Assembly (NCBI GenBank): GCA_963770045.1
Contig: CAVYOD010000009.1
Span: 1 to 64,000, forward strand
DNA length: 64,000 bases
Source: CAVYOD01 sp963770045
GTDB taxonomy: Bacteria > Acidobacteriota > Aminicenantia > Aminicenantales > CAVYOD01
Reading direction: 5' to 3'
Part shown: positions 39,409 through 49,054 of the stretch, piece after piece
Layout of the letters: each line of letters begins with the position of its first letter
Position numbering within the stretch: position 1 is the first letter of the stretch
The notes under the pieces: generated by a model
Databases searched by the model: none
What the model saw: the letters and a program-made list of their open reading frames with translations, nothing else
Told to the model about the DNA's origin: nothing
Translations under genes and position numbers: made by a program

Positions 39409-40677
39409 TTATTTTCCTGTGACTGCCCCGACGATCTCGGTGAAACCCACATAGGCAAAGAACGCGAGGGTGACGAGCAGGAGGAGGTTGATCAGTGGTC
39501 CGTTTTTGAATTTTGCCCCCACCAGGCGCGTCCGGTTGTTCAGGATGAGCAAAACAAACGCCAGAAAGGGCATGAAGAGCGCACCCATGATGGCGTAGAT
39601 CAGCTGCACCTGCTTGAGATTGAACCACAGGAGTGTCATGGGCACGAAGGTCAAGCCCAGGAGGTAGTATTTGTATTCCGGAGTCCGAGTGATGTCCACT
39701 TCCGCATGTCGCTCGAGAACGATACCGCGCCGCAGGTAAAGAAAATCGGCGAAGAGATAAGGGACTCCCTGCCAAACCCCGACCAGGCTGGAATAGACCG
39801 CTCCCCAGAATCCGGCGAGAAATATCCATTTGCCGGCCGGGCCGAGGACTTTGGCCAACTGGGAGGCCAGCACGAGGGCAACCGTGTCTCCCCTCCCGGT
39901 GACCACCACTCTTGATCCGATGATGATCATGGCCACGCCGAAAAAGGCCGTGAGGGCATAACCGACCCCGAGGTCCAGCCGGCAGTCTTTGACTCCCGCC
40001 CAACCCGTCCTCTTTTTTTCGCGAATCCAATAGCCATAGGAGAGAAGAGTCACGGTCCCCCCGACCCCGCCAAGGACACCGACAAGCCAGGCCGTGCCGG
40101 TCTTCGGGAGAGCAGGGACGAATAATCCTTTGGCCACAGCGGCCCAGTGGGGAGCGACCAGAACCGCCGTCAGGAGAACGGCGACGAACATGATCGCAAT
40201 GAAGAAAGACATCGCATATTCAAAAGCCTTGAAGCCGCCCAGCCAGACAAGGAGCAATCCGACCAGCGAATGAATAATCCCCCAGACGATTTTGGAGGTG
40301 TGCGGATCGCCAACGGGAAGAAAGCCTGCTCCGGCGACGCCGCAGGCGCTGATCAGGGCCCCGCCCACAAAATAGGACCAGAGGACGAAATAAATCATGA
40401 ACAGCCACCGGACCCATTTCCCCAAATGCTGGATCCAGCCTTCGAGAAGGGTGGTCCCCGTGGCCATCTGCCAGCGGGCCAGACTCTCGTTGAGGACCCA
40501 CTTGAGCAAAGACCCGGCCAGGGCTGCCCAGAGAATGGCCGTGCCGAGCTCAGACCCGGCCAGGCCGGCGGTGATCAGGTCGCCCGCCCCTACCCCGGTT
40601 GCGGCAACGATGATGCCCAATACGACTTTAGAATACCAGCTGCCGGATTCCCGGCTCCGCGCCTGAGTTGGGTCCTT
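39409..40677 (-). CDS. Nramp-like divalent metal transporter (start region possibly shifted)
   Basis: The readable 403 residues (from a TTG at 40620) begin abruptly at GIIVAATGVGAGDLITAGLAGSELG, the helix 1 metal-site motif of Nramp proteins. Conserved in-frame sequence continues upstream (IPKDPTQARSRESGSWYSKVV) to a point just after an ATG at about 40687, where a one-base indel would restore MIPKDPTQ. About 11 helices follow. The helix 6 region (LLSYGYWIREKKR) differs from classical MntH, so manganese specificity cannot be assumed. Confidence 0.8.
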   Translation of the reverse strand, partial: KDPTQARSRESGSWYSKVVLGIIVAATGVGAGDLITAGLAGSELGTAILWAALAGSLLKWVLNESLARWQMATGTTLLEGWIQHLGKWVRWLFMIYFVLWSYFVGGALISACGVAGAGFLPVGDPHTSKIVWGIIHSLVGLLLVWLGGFKAFEYAMSFFIAIMFVAVLLTAVLVAPHWAAVAKGLFVPALPKTGTAWLVGVLGGVGGTVTLLSYGYWIREKKRTGWAGVKDCRLDLGVGYALTAFFGVAMIIIGSRVVVTGRGDTVALVLASQLAKVLGPAGKWIFLAGFWGAVYSSLVGVWQGVPYLFADFLYLRRGIVLERHAEVDITRTPEYKYYLLGLTFVPMTLLWFNLKQVQLIYAIMGALFMPFLAFVLLILNNRTRLVGAKFKNGPLINLLLLVTLAFFAYVGFTEIVGAVTGK

Positions 40678-40737
40678 CGGAATTCATAGATCGGGGCTGC
40701 GGGCTTGCGCCCTGGGCATCATGACTCGGGCGTTTTT

Positions 40738-41004
40738 TCAGTCTTCGATTTTTTCAACGATCAGGGTCAGCTTGGAGACGAGCGCCGCGATGGCGCCCAC
40801 CGCCGCCAGGATTGGGGCGACGGCGACGCCGACCAACCCAACGGTCAGAGGTATCTCCATGAAAATCTTCCCTTCCTCATTCTTGAGGATGATCCTTCGG
40901 ATGTTGCCCTCATGGATCAGCTCCTTGATCTTGTTGATGATCTCCCCGCCGGAGAGCTTGAATTCTTCCGTCCGGCATTTTTTTGTCTCTTTTTTCTCAG
41001 GCAT
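40738..41004 (-). CDS. DUF4342 small membrane protein
   Basis: The 88-residue protein matches the DUF4342 pattern: EEFKLSGGEIINKIKELIHEGNIRRIILKNEEGK, then EIPLTVGLVGVAVAPILAAVGAIAALVSK, one long hydrophobic helix or hairpin. The family is widespread and its role is unknown. A GAGGAGG ribosome-binding site precedes the ATG. It follows the fucosidase gene on the same strand with a gap of about 115 bp. Confidence 0.88.
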   Translation of the reverse strand: MPEKKETKKCRTEEFKLSGGEIINKIKELIHEGNIRRIILKNEEGKIFMEIPLTVGLVGVAVAPILAAVGAIAALVSKLTLIVEKIED

Positions 41005-41119
41005 GTCAACCTCCTCAATAAATTATACGATAAAACGCTCGGCAGGTTCGACGCCGAGTGTCAATTGATCGGCCCGAGCGAAGGGATTCCATTGATCGCC
41101 GGGCCCACAAGCCCACTTC

Positions 41120-42529
41120 TCAGTCGTTCAAAAATAGCTCAATGACCGGGATTTCGACATTGGGTCTGAGGACGGGAAGGCTCAAGAGCAACGTTTTGGG
41201 GCCGGCCTTTTCCCTGGAGCCGGGCAGATAACCCGTCTCTCCGGACTGGTCCTCTTCAGAGAACTTGATTTCGGAGGCGTCGTTGAGCAACTGGGCATAC
41301 CTGATCCGGCCTCCGAACCCCTCCAGCCGCAGGTTCTCGATCGGCCAATTGAGCACATGAACATAGAGCCGTTTCGCCTCAGGATTGTAAGTGAGGAGGC
41401 AATTCTGCGGCGCTTTGAACTCGTCGGGGGCCTGAGTGCAACCGTAGACGGACCGGCCGTGCAGCTTCATCCAGTCGCCGATTCCGTTGAGCCTCTCCAC
41501 CGCCCGGTCATCGAAGGTGCCGCGGGCCGTCGGGCCGACATTCAAGAGTAGGTTCCCTCCCTTGCTCACGGTCTCGACCAGAAGCGCGATGAGCTGCCGG
41601 ACGCTCTTCCAGCTCGTTTCGTCACGGTGGTAGCCCCAGGACCCTGAAAAAGTCTGGCAGGTCTCCCAGGGAACGCGCCTGCCGTTCATGGTCACCCAAT
41701 CACGGGGCATGAATTGCTCGGGCGTCCGATAATCCCAGCCGCCCGGGACATCGAGCAAGTCGAGCCGGTCGTCGACGATGATGTTGGGCTGAAGCTCGCG
41801 GATCATCTTGATCAGCTTCTCTGACTCCCAGTCAGCACGTCCCTTTCCATTCTTCCCCGGGAAAGAAAAATCCATAAACAGACAGTCAATGGGCCCATAC
41901 TCCGTGAGAAGCTCGCGGACCTGGTTGTACAGATATTCCCGGTACTTGGCCATGTCCCGAGACTTGGCCTTTTCCCGAAATTCAGGATTTCCGAACATGG
42001 GGTGAGCCTCATCGAGCGTGTACTCGGGATGATGCCAGTCGAGAAGCGAATGATAGAAGCCGACACGGAGCCCTTCCTCGCGCATGGCCTGAACCAAGGG
42101 TTTGATCAGATCTTTTCCCCACGGGGTCTTGGTGGCTTTGTAATCTGTGTACTTGGAGTCCCAGAGACAGAATCCCTCATGGTGTTTGGTCGTGACAACA
42201 AAATATTTCATCCCGGCCTGTTTGGCCATCCGGGCCCAAGCCTTGGGGTCATAGAGATCGGGGTTGAAGTGATCGAAATACTTCTGGTAAGCCGCGTCGG
42301 TGATGTGCTCGTTGTTCTTGACCCACTCGTGCCTGGCCGGAAGGGCGTAGAGTCCCCAGTGGATAAACATCCCGAAGCGGGCCTCGGTCCACCATTTCAT
42401 CCGGGCCGTCCGGTGTTCATCCGTCTCCTGAGCAAGGCTCACTTTCTGCCCGGCCGGCGAGAGTCTGAGCGCAAATAGACAGATGATCAAGATCAAAAAG
42501 CCGGAGAATCTCAGCACACATTTGGGCAT
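41120..42529 (-). CDS. Alpha-L-fucosidase, GH29 family
   Basis: The 469-residue exported enzyme has a signal sequence (about 1-27) and the GH29 barrel: MKWWTEARFGMFIHWGLYALPARHEWV, YFVVTTKHHEGFCLWDSKYTDY, and the nucleophile aspartate in DCLFMDFSFPG (about residue 225). A C-terminal beta-sandwich follows. It cleaves terminal alpha-L-fucose from glycans in the periplasm or outside. The ATG follows GAGGAG. With the GH38 mannosidase it points to use of host- or detritus-derived glycans. Confidence 0.92.
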   Translation of the reverse strand: MPKCVLRFSGFLILIICLFALRLSPAGQKVSLAQETDEHRTARMKWWTEARFGMFIHWGLYALPARHEWVKNNEHITDAAYQKYFDHFNPDLYDPKAWARMAKQAGMKYFVVTTKHHEGFCLWDSKYTDYKATKTPWGKDLIKPLVQAMREEGLRVGFYHSLLDWHHPEYTLDEAHPMFGNPEFREKAKSRDMAKYREYLYNQVRELLTEYGPIDCLFMDFSFPGKNGKGRADWESEKLIKMIRELQPNIIVDDRLDLLDVPGGWDYRTPEQFMPRDWVTMNGRRVPWETCQTFSGSWGYHRDETSWKSVRQLIALLVETVSKGGNLLLNVGPTARGTFDDRAVERLNGIGDWMKLHGRSVYGCTQAPDEFKAPQNCLLTYNPEAKRLYVHVLNWPIENLRLEGFGGRIRYAQLLNDASEIKFSEEDQSGETGYLPGSREKAGPKTLLLSLPVLRPNVEIPVIELFLND

Positions 42530-42564
42530 GGGTACTCCTCTCTATCCTCAAAATCGAGCCGGGC

Positions 42565-44404
42565 CTAGCCGGCCCCCCCGCCGCCACCGCCCCCGCCTCC
42601 CCCGCCCCCGCCGCTGAAACCTCCCCCTCCCCCCGACGAATAGTGGGCCGCCGACGTGCTCGCCTGCTGGACAGAGGTCGACATCGATTCGATGCTGTGG
42701 ATCATGCTGTCGAGGCGGCCGGAAGACATGAACCCGGCCTGGCTGTAACCAAAATACCAGACCGGGGCGGCAGCCCGCTCGTCCTTCAGGATCACGGGGA
42801 GCATCTTGATGATTTTCTTGGCATTGCCAAAAAGAATGCCGAAGACGAGGTATTGCTCCCAGAGCTTGTATGCTTCGGGCGGAAGATCTTTGAAGCTGGA
42901 AAAATCATCGAGAAAGCGGTCAAAGGCTTTCCAGAGCTCATTTTCCCTCGCCCAGGTCCGCGTTCTCCGCTTGATGTAGGGAGTCAGAAAGCCGGAGACT
43001 ATTCCCAGGAGAGGGTTCAAGGTGAGGACAGCGATCGGGATTGTGACCGCCATGAAAATGTTGCGGGTCAGCAAGCTCTTCGGTTCAAGGAACTGGAGTC
43101 CCTTGGCATCGATCCGAATCTCCTTCGCCCACGACCGATACCAAGTCTGAAAGGCTTGGGGTTTCTTTTTGAAGTATTTTTTCAGATCGTCCAGGTGGAC
43201 CTGGGCTCCCTTGACCGCGCTCGCCCCGGCAACGTCTTCGAAAAGAAATTCCAGGAGGTCTAGTTTCATAAGGTCGCAGGGCGGAGCCCCCGGCGGGGTC
43301 CTTTTTGCAGGTGATGATCGTATCGTATTCTTCCTTGGGCCCAAAAAAACCGCTCTTCTCCTCGAGCCGATCCTCCATTTCCAGGAAGCCTTTGCGCGCC
43401 AGGTCGAAAAGAGTCGCCGTGAACGAGCGTGGGGTGATCGTCCGGCCCTCGCGGCGGAGGACTTCGACCAGGGCCGGAGAGAGGTCAGACGGAGGCTCAT
43501 GCATATAGGAGGGGATGTCATCGAATTTATAATCTTTGCCGACCCTCCCCCAATAACGAATGTAAAAGAAGAACCATAACAGAGGTCCCAGGAAGAGCCA
43601 GACGCTCCAGACCGAGAGTCCGGCCACAAACCTTTTGGACCGCCTCTGCTTTTCCTCCTGGCCCCTCCGGACGCGTTCGATCGTGTCCTGGACGAACCCC
43701 GATTCCTCGGCCATGATCGAAGCCCGGGTCTGACGGTCGGAAGGGACCCCCTGAACCATGCCGGCCGGCCAGACAACCCTGATCTCAACTTCCTGGCCGG
43801 AATGGACATTGCTCGCCGTAAACCGGACTGTCCTGAGATCTACGATCTCGACCCAGCCTGAAAGCGGACCGTGCCCGTAGACAAGGAGATCGTTTTTGCT
43901 GGGGACATCCTCCGGGAGGTGAACGGAGATCGTAACCTTTCCCGTGGGCTTTTCCCAGCCGGATCCTATGATCTGCCAATACAGTTCGGAGACGGTGGGG
44001 TAGCTGATGATTCCGCCTCGCAGCCGATAGTGAATATGAAACGTCCGCTGAGTATTCCGGGCGGAATAATACCATTTCGCTTGAAACGTTTTGGGGTTCG
44101 AAGAGACTTCAGACCTGAGCGGTTCATCCCTCTCGTCGAGCACCCGGAAGTCATCGATCTTGGCATCATAAACATACCCTTTGCGTTCGGCCCGAAGCGG
44201 GATCCAGAGGTTTGCCCAAGTAAAACTTCCCCGGAAATCGAAGGTCCGGAACTCATCTACGGTGAACGATCCGTCTTTGGCGACCTGGACCTCGATCCGG
44301 ACCTCCGGAAAATAGTAATTCTTTGATTGAGCTCCCGCCGGACGACCGATAAGCAGCATCATGGCGGTAACCAGGATCGACCAGATGAGCGTTGTTCTTC
44401 TCAT
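42565..44404 (-). CDS. DUF2207 membrane protein with poly-glycine tail (one frame break)
   Basis: From the ATG at 44404 there is a signal peptide (LIWSILVTAMMLLIGRPAGA), an extracytoplasmic beta-domain (VAKDGSFTVDEFRTFDFRG), a membrane helix (VWSVWLFLGPLLWFFFYIRYWGR) and a winged-helix-like cytoplasmic part (PALVEVLRREGRTITPRSFTATLFDLARKGFLE). Near 43270 the frame breaks; the rest has two more helices and ends in a run of glycines broken by Ser and Phe. This is the usual DUF2207/YciQ architecture, including the Gly-rich end. Corrected length is about 610 residues. Its function is unknown; related TPM proteins suggest membrane maintenance. Confidence 0.82.
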
Positions 44405-44487
44405 TCCCCGTCTCGTCAAGGCCACAAGCTCCTTCTGTTGGGCGAAAAAATAACACAAATCGGCATCTTTGTCCATCGCTCAAAACA

Positions 44488-44518
44488 AGTAAGGAGTGAG
44501 GGGTAAGTGGTAAGGGGA
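44488..44518 (+). repeat. GTRAGNN heptamer array, left member of an inverted pair
   Basis: The plus strand reads GTAAGGA-GTGAGGG-GTAAGTG-GTAAGGG. A complementary array lies at 44590-44624; the pair encloses 71 AT-rich bases without a gene. The 44405-44727 gap contains only these arrays and a possible weak TTGACA box at about 44546. Confidence 0.65.
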
Positions 44519-44589
44519 ATAAAAACAAATCACTCTGTTCGTCGATTGACAAATTCAGTTCAAATTGACGTATGACTCTGTATCTGAGT

Positions 44590-44624
44590 CCTTACCCCTC
44601 CCCCTTACCCCTTACCATTTACTG
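44590..44624 (-). repeat. GTRAGNN heptamer array, right member of an inverted pair
   Basis: The minus strand reads AGTAAATG-GTAAGGG-GTAAGGG-GGAGGG-GTAAGG. It is complementary in orientation to 44488-44518. Confidence 0.65.
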
Positions 44625-44727
44625 ATTTTTAAAGCCCTTGCGAAAAAAGTGGATCTGGATGATAATTTTTTCGTCCTCCTAAAAGAACACGCCCATGCCG
44701 CCGGTGACAACGGGATATAGAGATGAA

Positions 44728-45237
44728 ATGATATCCAAAAAAACGAGCCGAACCGAACGAAGCCGGCCAAGATTCCAGAATCCTCTGGGCACGGTATTTG
44801 CTCTCCTGGTCTGGGCAATCCTGTCCACCGCAGCCGTGGCCCTCTCTCAGGAATTAGAGAGCGGCCAGGTGGTCATTTTCTTGAAAAACGGATCTAGGGT
44901 CATCGGTGAATTCTCGGACATCTCCGCCCCTCGCTCCGTTCTCGAACTCAAAAGCGGCCGCGAGATTCGCCTCTCGGCGATATGGATGATCAATTTCATA
45001 GACAAAAAGTGGTACTTTCCCGAAGAACTGGAGAAGATCGTAAAACCCGAACACTACCTCTTTCTCAAGAATGGCGAGGTTATCAGCGGCAAAATCGTGG
45101 ACTACAACGATCGGATCAAAGTCTTCGAACTTGACGACAGCGGGACGACTGAGATCGGAAAGCTCAATAGAATTTACTTCTCAAAGACCATCCCCCCGAA
45201 GTTGCTCAGAATCCTGAAAAAAGCTAAGAACAAATAG
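44728..45237 (+). CDS. Exported protein with repeated SH3-like/LSm-like modules, unknown function
   Basis: From the ATG at 44728 the product is 169 residues with a basic N-terminus, a hydrophobic helix (FALLVWAILSTAAVALS) and two similar beta-modules: VVIFLKNGSRVIGEFSDISAPRSVLELKSG and LFLKNGEVISGKIVDYNDRIKVFELDD. The doubled LKNG-x2-I-x-G pattern suggests a tandem LSm/SH3-like barrel. I do not know a named family. It ends 8 bp before the acyl-CoA synthetase start, so the two are likely co-transcribed. Confidence 0.6.
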   Translation: MISKKTSRTERSRPRFQNPLGTVFALLVWAILSTAAVALSQELESGQVVIFLKNGSRVIGEFSDISAPRSVLELKSGREIRLSAIWMINFIDKKWYFPEELEKIVKPEHYLFLKNGEVISGKIVDYNDRIKVFELDDSGTTEIGKLNRIYFSKTIPPKLLRILKKAKNK

Positions 45238-45245
45238 ACCACCCC

Positions 45246-47156
45246 GTGTCTCAAAGAACAATTCCGCAACTTTTTGAAGACAGCGTCGAGAAATTCGGGC
45301 CCAATGTCTTTCTTTGGGAAAAGACGGGCGAGCGTTACGAGGGCCTCACCTATTCCGAATTGCGGAGGGCCGTCCATCAGTTCGCGGCCGGCCTCATGGT
45401 GCTGGGGCTCCAGAAGGGAGACCGGGTGGCCCTGATCTCGGAGGCTCGTAATGCCTGGGTGATGGCCGAGCTCGGAATCCTCTTCGCGGGCGCCGTGAAC
45501 GTGCCCATCTCCGTCCGGATCGAAGAGCTCTCTGAACTCAAGTTCCGCCTGGCCCATTCCGGTTGCAGAGTTGCCGTCGTATCTCAAAACCAGGCGGCCA
45601 AGATACGCCGGATCAGGCACGATCTGGCCGACCTGGAAAAGACGATCATCCTGGATCATATGAATGAATATGAAAGCGGCGAAGTTTTCGCGGGAGATGT
45701 CTTAGCCGCCGGGGCAGAATACCTGGCCGTCCACCGCGCCGAATTCGATGCCACCTGGCGATCCGTTCGAGAAGGCGATTATGCCAACATCTGCTATACC
45801 TCAGGCACGACCGCCGACCCCAAAGGCATCATCCTGACCCATCGGAACTATACGGCTAATTTTGAGCAGGCGAATTCCATTATTCAATGCCCGGAGTGGT
45901 ACGTGATACTCCAGATCCTTCCCTGGGATCACGCCTTCGGGCACACCTGCGGGATCTACATCATCATGAGAAACGGCGCCAGCCTGGCTTCGGTGCAGCT
46001 GGGAAAGAGCCAATTCGAGACCCTCAAAAACATCCCCCAGAATATAAAGGAGATCAGACCCACGATCATGCTCAGCGCTCCAGCCCTGGCCAAGAATTTC
46101 CGCAAGACGATCGAGCGGGGCGTCCGGGAAAAAGGACCGCGAGTCGAGGCTTTTTTCAAAAGAGCCCTGAAGCTCGCTTACGCGTACAACCGGGACGGCT
46201 GGAACCGGGGAAAAGGCTGGAGTGTCTTGAAAAAGCCGTTGTACTTGCTTTTTGACAGGCTCTTATTTAAGAAGATCCGGGCCGGCCTCGGAGGGCGGCT
46301 CGAATATTTCGTTGGCGGGGCGGCGCTTTTGGACCTGGATCTCCAAAAATTCTTTTACGCGATCGGCATACCGATGTTCCAGGGATACGGCCTGACCGAA
46401 GCCGCCCCAGTGATTGCGGCCAACTCTCCCACGAATCACAAGCTCGGCTCGTCCGGGCGGCCGGTCGCCAATCTCGAACTCAGGATCTGTGACCAGGCTG
46501 GAAACCAGCTCCCGCCGGGCGCCCCAGGGGAAATCGTCGTCAGAGGCGAAAACATCATGGCCGGGTACTGGAAAAATGACCAGGCGACGAGGGAGGTTTT
46601 GCGCGACGGATGGCTCTATACGGGCGATATCGGCTACCTGGATGAAGATGGGTTCTTGTATGTCCTCGGAAGAGTCAAGAGCCTTCTGGTTGCCAACGAT
46701 GGAGAAAAATACAGCCCGGAAGAGATCGAGGAAGCCGTTGTGGAGCATTCCCCGTTTATCGAGCAAATCATGCTTTACAACAATCAATCCGCCTATACGA
46801 TCGCGCTTCTCGTCCCGAATAAAGAAGCAATTTCGGGCTGGCTGAGGGAACGCAATCTGGTTTGCTCGACCCGAGAAGGACAAGAGGCGGCGCTAAGACT
46901 CCTGGAGGGGGAAATCGATTCCTACCGCCCGGGCGGGAAATTCGAGGGACTCTTTCCAGCCCGCTGGCTTCCCTCGGCGGTGGCCGTCCTGGGGGAGGCT
47001 CTCAGCGAAGAAAATCGGTTTCTGAACTTCCAGTTCAAAATGGTCAGAGGCCGGATTGCCGAGTTCTATAAGAACAGAATCGATTATCTCTTTACGCCCG
47101 AGGGGAAGGACATCTGCAACCCTCAGAACATGACCATCATCAGCCGCCTCCATTAA
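45246..47156 (+). CDS. Long-chain acyl-CoA synthetase (AMP-binding family)
   Basis: The 636-residue adenylate-forming enzyme has the P-loop-like motif YTSGTTADPKGIILTHRN (about 180-197), the gate region MFQGYGLTEAAPVIAAN, and the hinge motif YTGDIGYLDEDGFLYVLGRVKS. It activates fatty acids to acyl-CoA using ATP. The FadD15-like length and internal insert at about 280-330 fit long-chain forms. The start is a GTG at 45246. An inverted GGGGAC repeat follows its stop immediately. Confidence 0.9.
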   Translation: MSQRTIPQLFEDSVEKFGPNVFLWEKTGERYEGLTYSELRRAVHQFAAGLMVLGLQKGDRVALISEARNAWVMAELGILFAGAVNVPISVRIEELSELKFRLAHSGCRVAVVSQNQAAKIRRIRHDLADLEKTIILDHMNEYESGEVFAGDVLAAGAEYLAVHRAEFDATWRSVREGDYANICYTSGTTADPKGIILTHRNYTANFEQANSIIQCPEWYVILQILPWDHAFGHTCGIYIIMRNGASLASVQLGKSQFETLKNIPQNIKEIRPTIMLSAPALAKNFRKTIERGVREKGPRVEAFFKRALKLAYAYNRDGWNRGKGWSVLKKPLYLLFDRLLFKKIRAGLGGRLEYFVGGAALLDLDLQKFFYAIGIPMFQGYGLTEAAPVIAANSPTNHKLGSSGRPVANLELRICDQAGNQLPPGAPGEIVVRGENIMAGYWKNDQATREVLRDGWLYTGDIGYLDEDGFLYVLGRVKSLLVANDGEKYSPEEIEEAVVEHSPFIEQIMLYNNQSAYTIALLVPNKEAISGWLRERNLVCSTREGQEAALRLLEGEIDSYRPGGKFEGLFPARWLPSAVAVLGEALSEENRFLNFQFKMVRGRIAEFYKNRIDYLFTPEGKDICNPQNMTIISRLH

Positions 47157-47211
47157 AAAAGGGACGGGTCCCCGTTTGACCTTGCGGGCAAGAACCAACC
47201 TGTCCCCTTTT
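47157..47211. repeat. Intergenic GGGGAC inverted repeat after the acyl-CoA synthetase
   Basis: AAAAGGGACGGGT at the left and ACCTGTCCCCTTTT at the right form a stem around a 29-base insert. It has the same end sequence as 7864-7917. The T-rich right end could terminate the upstream transcript. Confidence 0.65.
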
Positions 47212-47257
47212 CTTGATTTTCTTTACATCTCCCTGGAATTTCTATAAAACAAATCAC

Positions 47258-48733
47258 ATGATGAAACGAGTTCTTGTGTTGGTCCTTGCCTTGGTCGCTG
47301 TTCTGATGGGAATCGTTATCATCAGAACGGTGGGGACTCATTCTCTTCAGACCGCGATCCGGCCTCTCGACAAGATTGCCTTCGGTGACTCGGTCTCGGA
47401 CCACTTGTCCTCGGCCGTGCGGATAAAGACCATCTCCTACGGCGAATCATCGCCCCCAGATTCTGCGGCTTTTTCCGAGTTCAGGCAATTCTTGGAAAAA
47501 ACGTTCCCCTTGGTCCATAGCCATTTGTCCAGGCAGGAGGTCGAAGGATACAGCCTCCTCTATCGTTGGCGAGGGAAGAATCCGGCGCTCAAGCCTTTGT
47601 TACTCATGGCCCACATGGATGTTGTCCCGGTGGAGCCGGGGACTCTGGCCCAATGGACATATCCACCTTTTGACGGCGCCATCGCCGAGGGATACATCTG
47701 GGGACGTGGGACCCTCGACGACAAGTTCTGCCTGATGTCCATCCTGGAAGCCTGCGAAATGCTCTTGGAGAAGAATTTCGAGCCGGAAAGAAGCATCTAT
47801 TTGGCCTTCGGGCATGATGAGGAGCTGTCAGGGAACAAGGGCGCTGGCGCCATCGTCAAGATTCTCCGGGCTGAAAAAAAGGAAATCGAATTTGTCCTGG
47901 ACGAAGGAATGGCCGTAACCCAGGGCCTCATGCCCGGCATCAAACAGGACATTGCTTTCATCGGCATCTCTGAAAAAGGCTATCTGAGCATCGAGCTCTC
48001 TGTTCATCAGGAAGGAGGGCATTCTTCAGTCCCGGGGAAGCAGACGACGATCGGGATCCTGAGCCGGGCCGTGGCCAATTTGGAGGAACATCCGCTCCCG
48101 GCCAAGCTGGATACCTCATTCGAGCAGATGCTCCGCGGCCTGGCTCCGGAGATGCCCTTCTTTCAAAAAATGGTTTTGTCCAATCTCTGGCTCTTCAATA
48201 AAATTGTGTTGGGACGACTGACCAAAGATCCGCTGATGAGTTCTATGACCCGGACAACGACGGCCGTCACCATGTTCCAGGCGGGAATCAAGGATAACGT
48301 TTTGCCTCCCGAGGCCAAGGCAGTGGTCAATTTCCGCATCATCCCGGGCGAAACGCCCGAGTCCGTCATCGAGCATGTCAAAAAAGTCATCGGCGATAAG
48401 AGGGTGAGCCTTAGAATGTTCGAAGGGGCCAGGGCTCCTTCGCCCGTCTCTGATACCGGGACGGAAAGTTATAGGTATTTGTCTCGGACGATCGCCGGGC
48501 TGTTCCCCGGTGCGATCATTTGTCCTGCCCTGGTCATGGGGGCCACCGACGCTTGGCATTACACTCCCCTGACCCCCAATGTCTACCGGTTCATGCCCCT
48601 CCGATTCACCTATGAAGACCTGAAAAGGATCCATGGAGTCAACGAACGCATATCCATCCAGGGCTATAAAGACTGCATCAATTTTTATTATTATTTGCTT
48701 TCGGGCATAATACTAGTGAGCACTGAGCCGTGA
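47258..48733 (+). CDS. M20-family peptidase, PM20D1-like
   Basis: From the ATG at 47258 the protein has 491 residues. It has an N-terminal membrane anchor or signal (VLVLVLALVAVLMGIVIIR) and the M20 zinc site: LLLMAHMDVVPV, WGRGTLDDK, FGHDEELSGNKG with the catalytic glutamates, and a final ATDAWHY. PM20D1-like enzymes condense or hydrolyse N-acyl amino acids, and M20 carboxypeptidases trim peptides. The neighbouring acyl-CoA synthetase makes an acyl-amino-acid role worth considering. The last five residues (VSTEP) and the stop are encoded by a heptamer array. Confidence 0.88.
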   Translation: MMKRVLVLVLALVAVLMGIVIIRTVGTHSLQTAIRPLDKIAFGDSVSDHLSSAVRIKTISYGESSPPDSAAFSEFRQFLEKTFPLVHSHLSRQEVEGYSLLYRWRGKNPALKPLLLMAHMDVVPVEPGTLAQWTYPPFDGAIAEGYIWGRGTLDDKFCLMSILEACEMLLEKNFEPERSIYLAFGHDEELSGNKGAGAIVKILRAEKKEIEFVLDEGMAVTQGLMPGIKQDIAFIGISEKGYLSIELSVHQEGGHSSVPGKQTTIGILSRAVANLEEHPLPAKLDTSFEQMLRGLAPEMPFFQKMVLSNLWLFNKIVLGRLTKDPLMSSMTRTTTAVTMFQAGIKDNVLPPEAKAVVNFRIIPGETPESVIEHVKKVIGDKRVSLRMFEGARAPSPVSDTGTESYRYLSRTIAGLFPGAIICPALVMGATDAWHYTPLTPNVYRFMPLRFTYEDLKRIHGVNERISIQGYKDCINFYYYLLSGIILVSTEP

Positions 48734-48743
48734 GGCAGTGAGC
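48715..48743 (+). repeat. GTRAGNN-type array encoding the M20 peptidase C-terminus
   Basis: AGTGAGCACTGAGCCGTGAG... carries degenerate heptamers in the sense orientation and supplies the gene's TGA. Together with the opposite array at 48881 it flanks a 137-bp gene-free segment. Confidence 0.7.
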
Positions 48744-48880
48744 TGTTTGTTTCCCCTAAGCCATAAAGGCAGATCATAAATAACTCATAAAATTACGCCT
48801 CAGAGATGAGTTTATGGCCGAGCTAGACGCAACCCGGAATAGAATTGCTTATTGAAGAATTTTCTTATGTGGTTCCTTGC

Positions 48881-48906
48881 TGCTCACTGCTCACTGCTCA
48901 CAGCTT
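48881..48906 (-). repeat. GTRAGNN heptamer array, right member of an inverted pair
   Basis: The plus strand reads TGCTCACTGCTCACTGCTCACAG, the minus orientation of the motif, facing the array at 48715-48743. The 48744-49054 stretch holds no gene; beyond the array it contains the promoter of the next operon. Confidence 0.7.
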
Positions 48907-48918
48907 ACTTTCTTTGGG

Positions 48919-48947
48919 TTGACAAAGCTCCCGAATTTTAATATTTT
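48919..48947 (+). promoter_or_regulatory. Sigma70-type promoter of the sugar operon
   Basis: TTGACA (48919-48924) and TATTTT (48942-48947) are separated by 17 bases. This leaves a leader of about 100 bases before the MFS gene's ATG at 49055. Confidence 0.6.
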
Positions 48948-49054
48948 TTCATCGACTTGTTGACTCAAATCCCACGCCGCGAGGCGCAGCAAAGAACCGA
49001 CTTACGCCTTATGATTCAAGGGCCCAAGAAAAGGAAGAAGGAGGAGGAATCAGG

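Noticed and set aside
42570..42650. Glycine run in DUF2207 as an expansion or assembly artefact
   Set aside because: Gly-rich C-termini are normal for this family, so no special claim is made.
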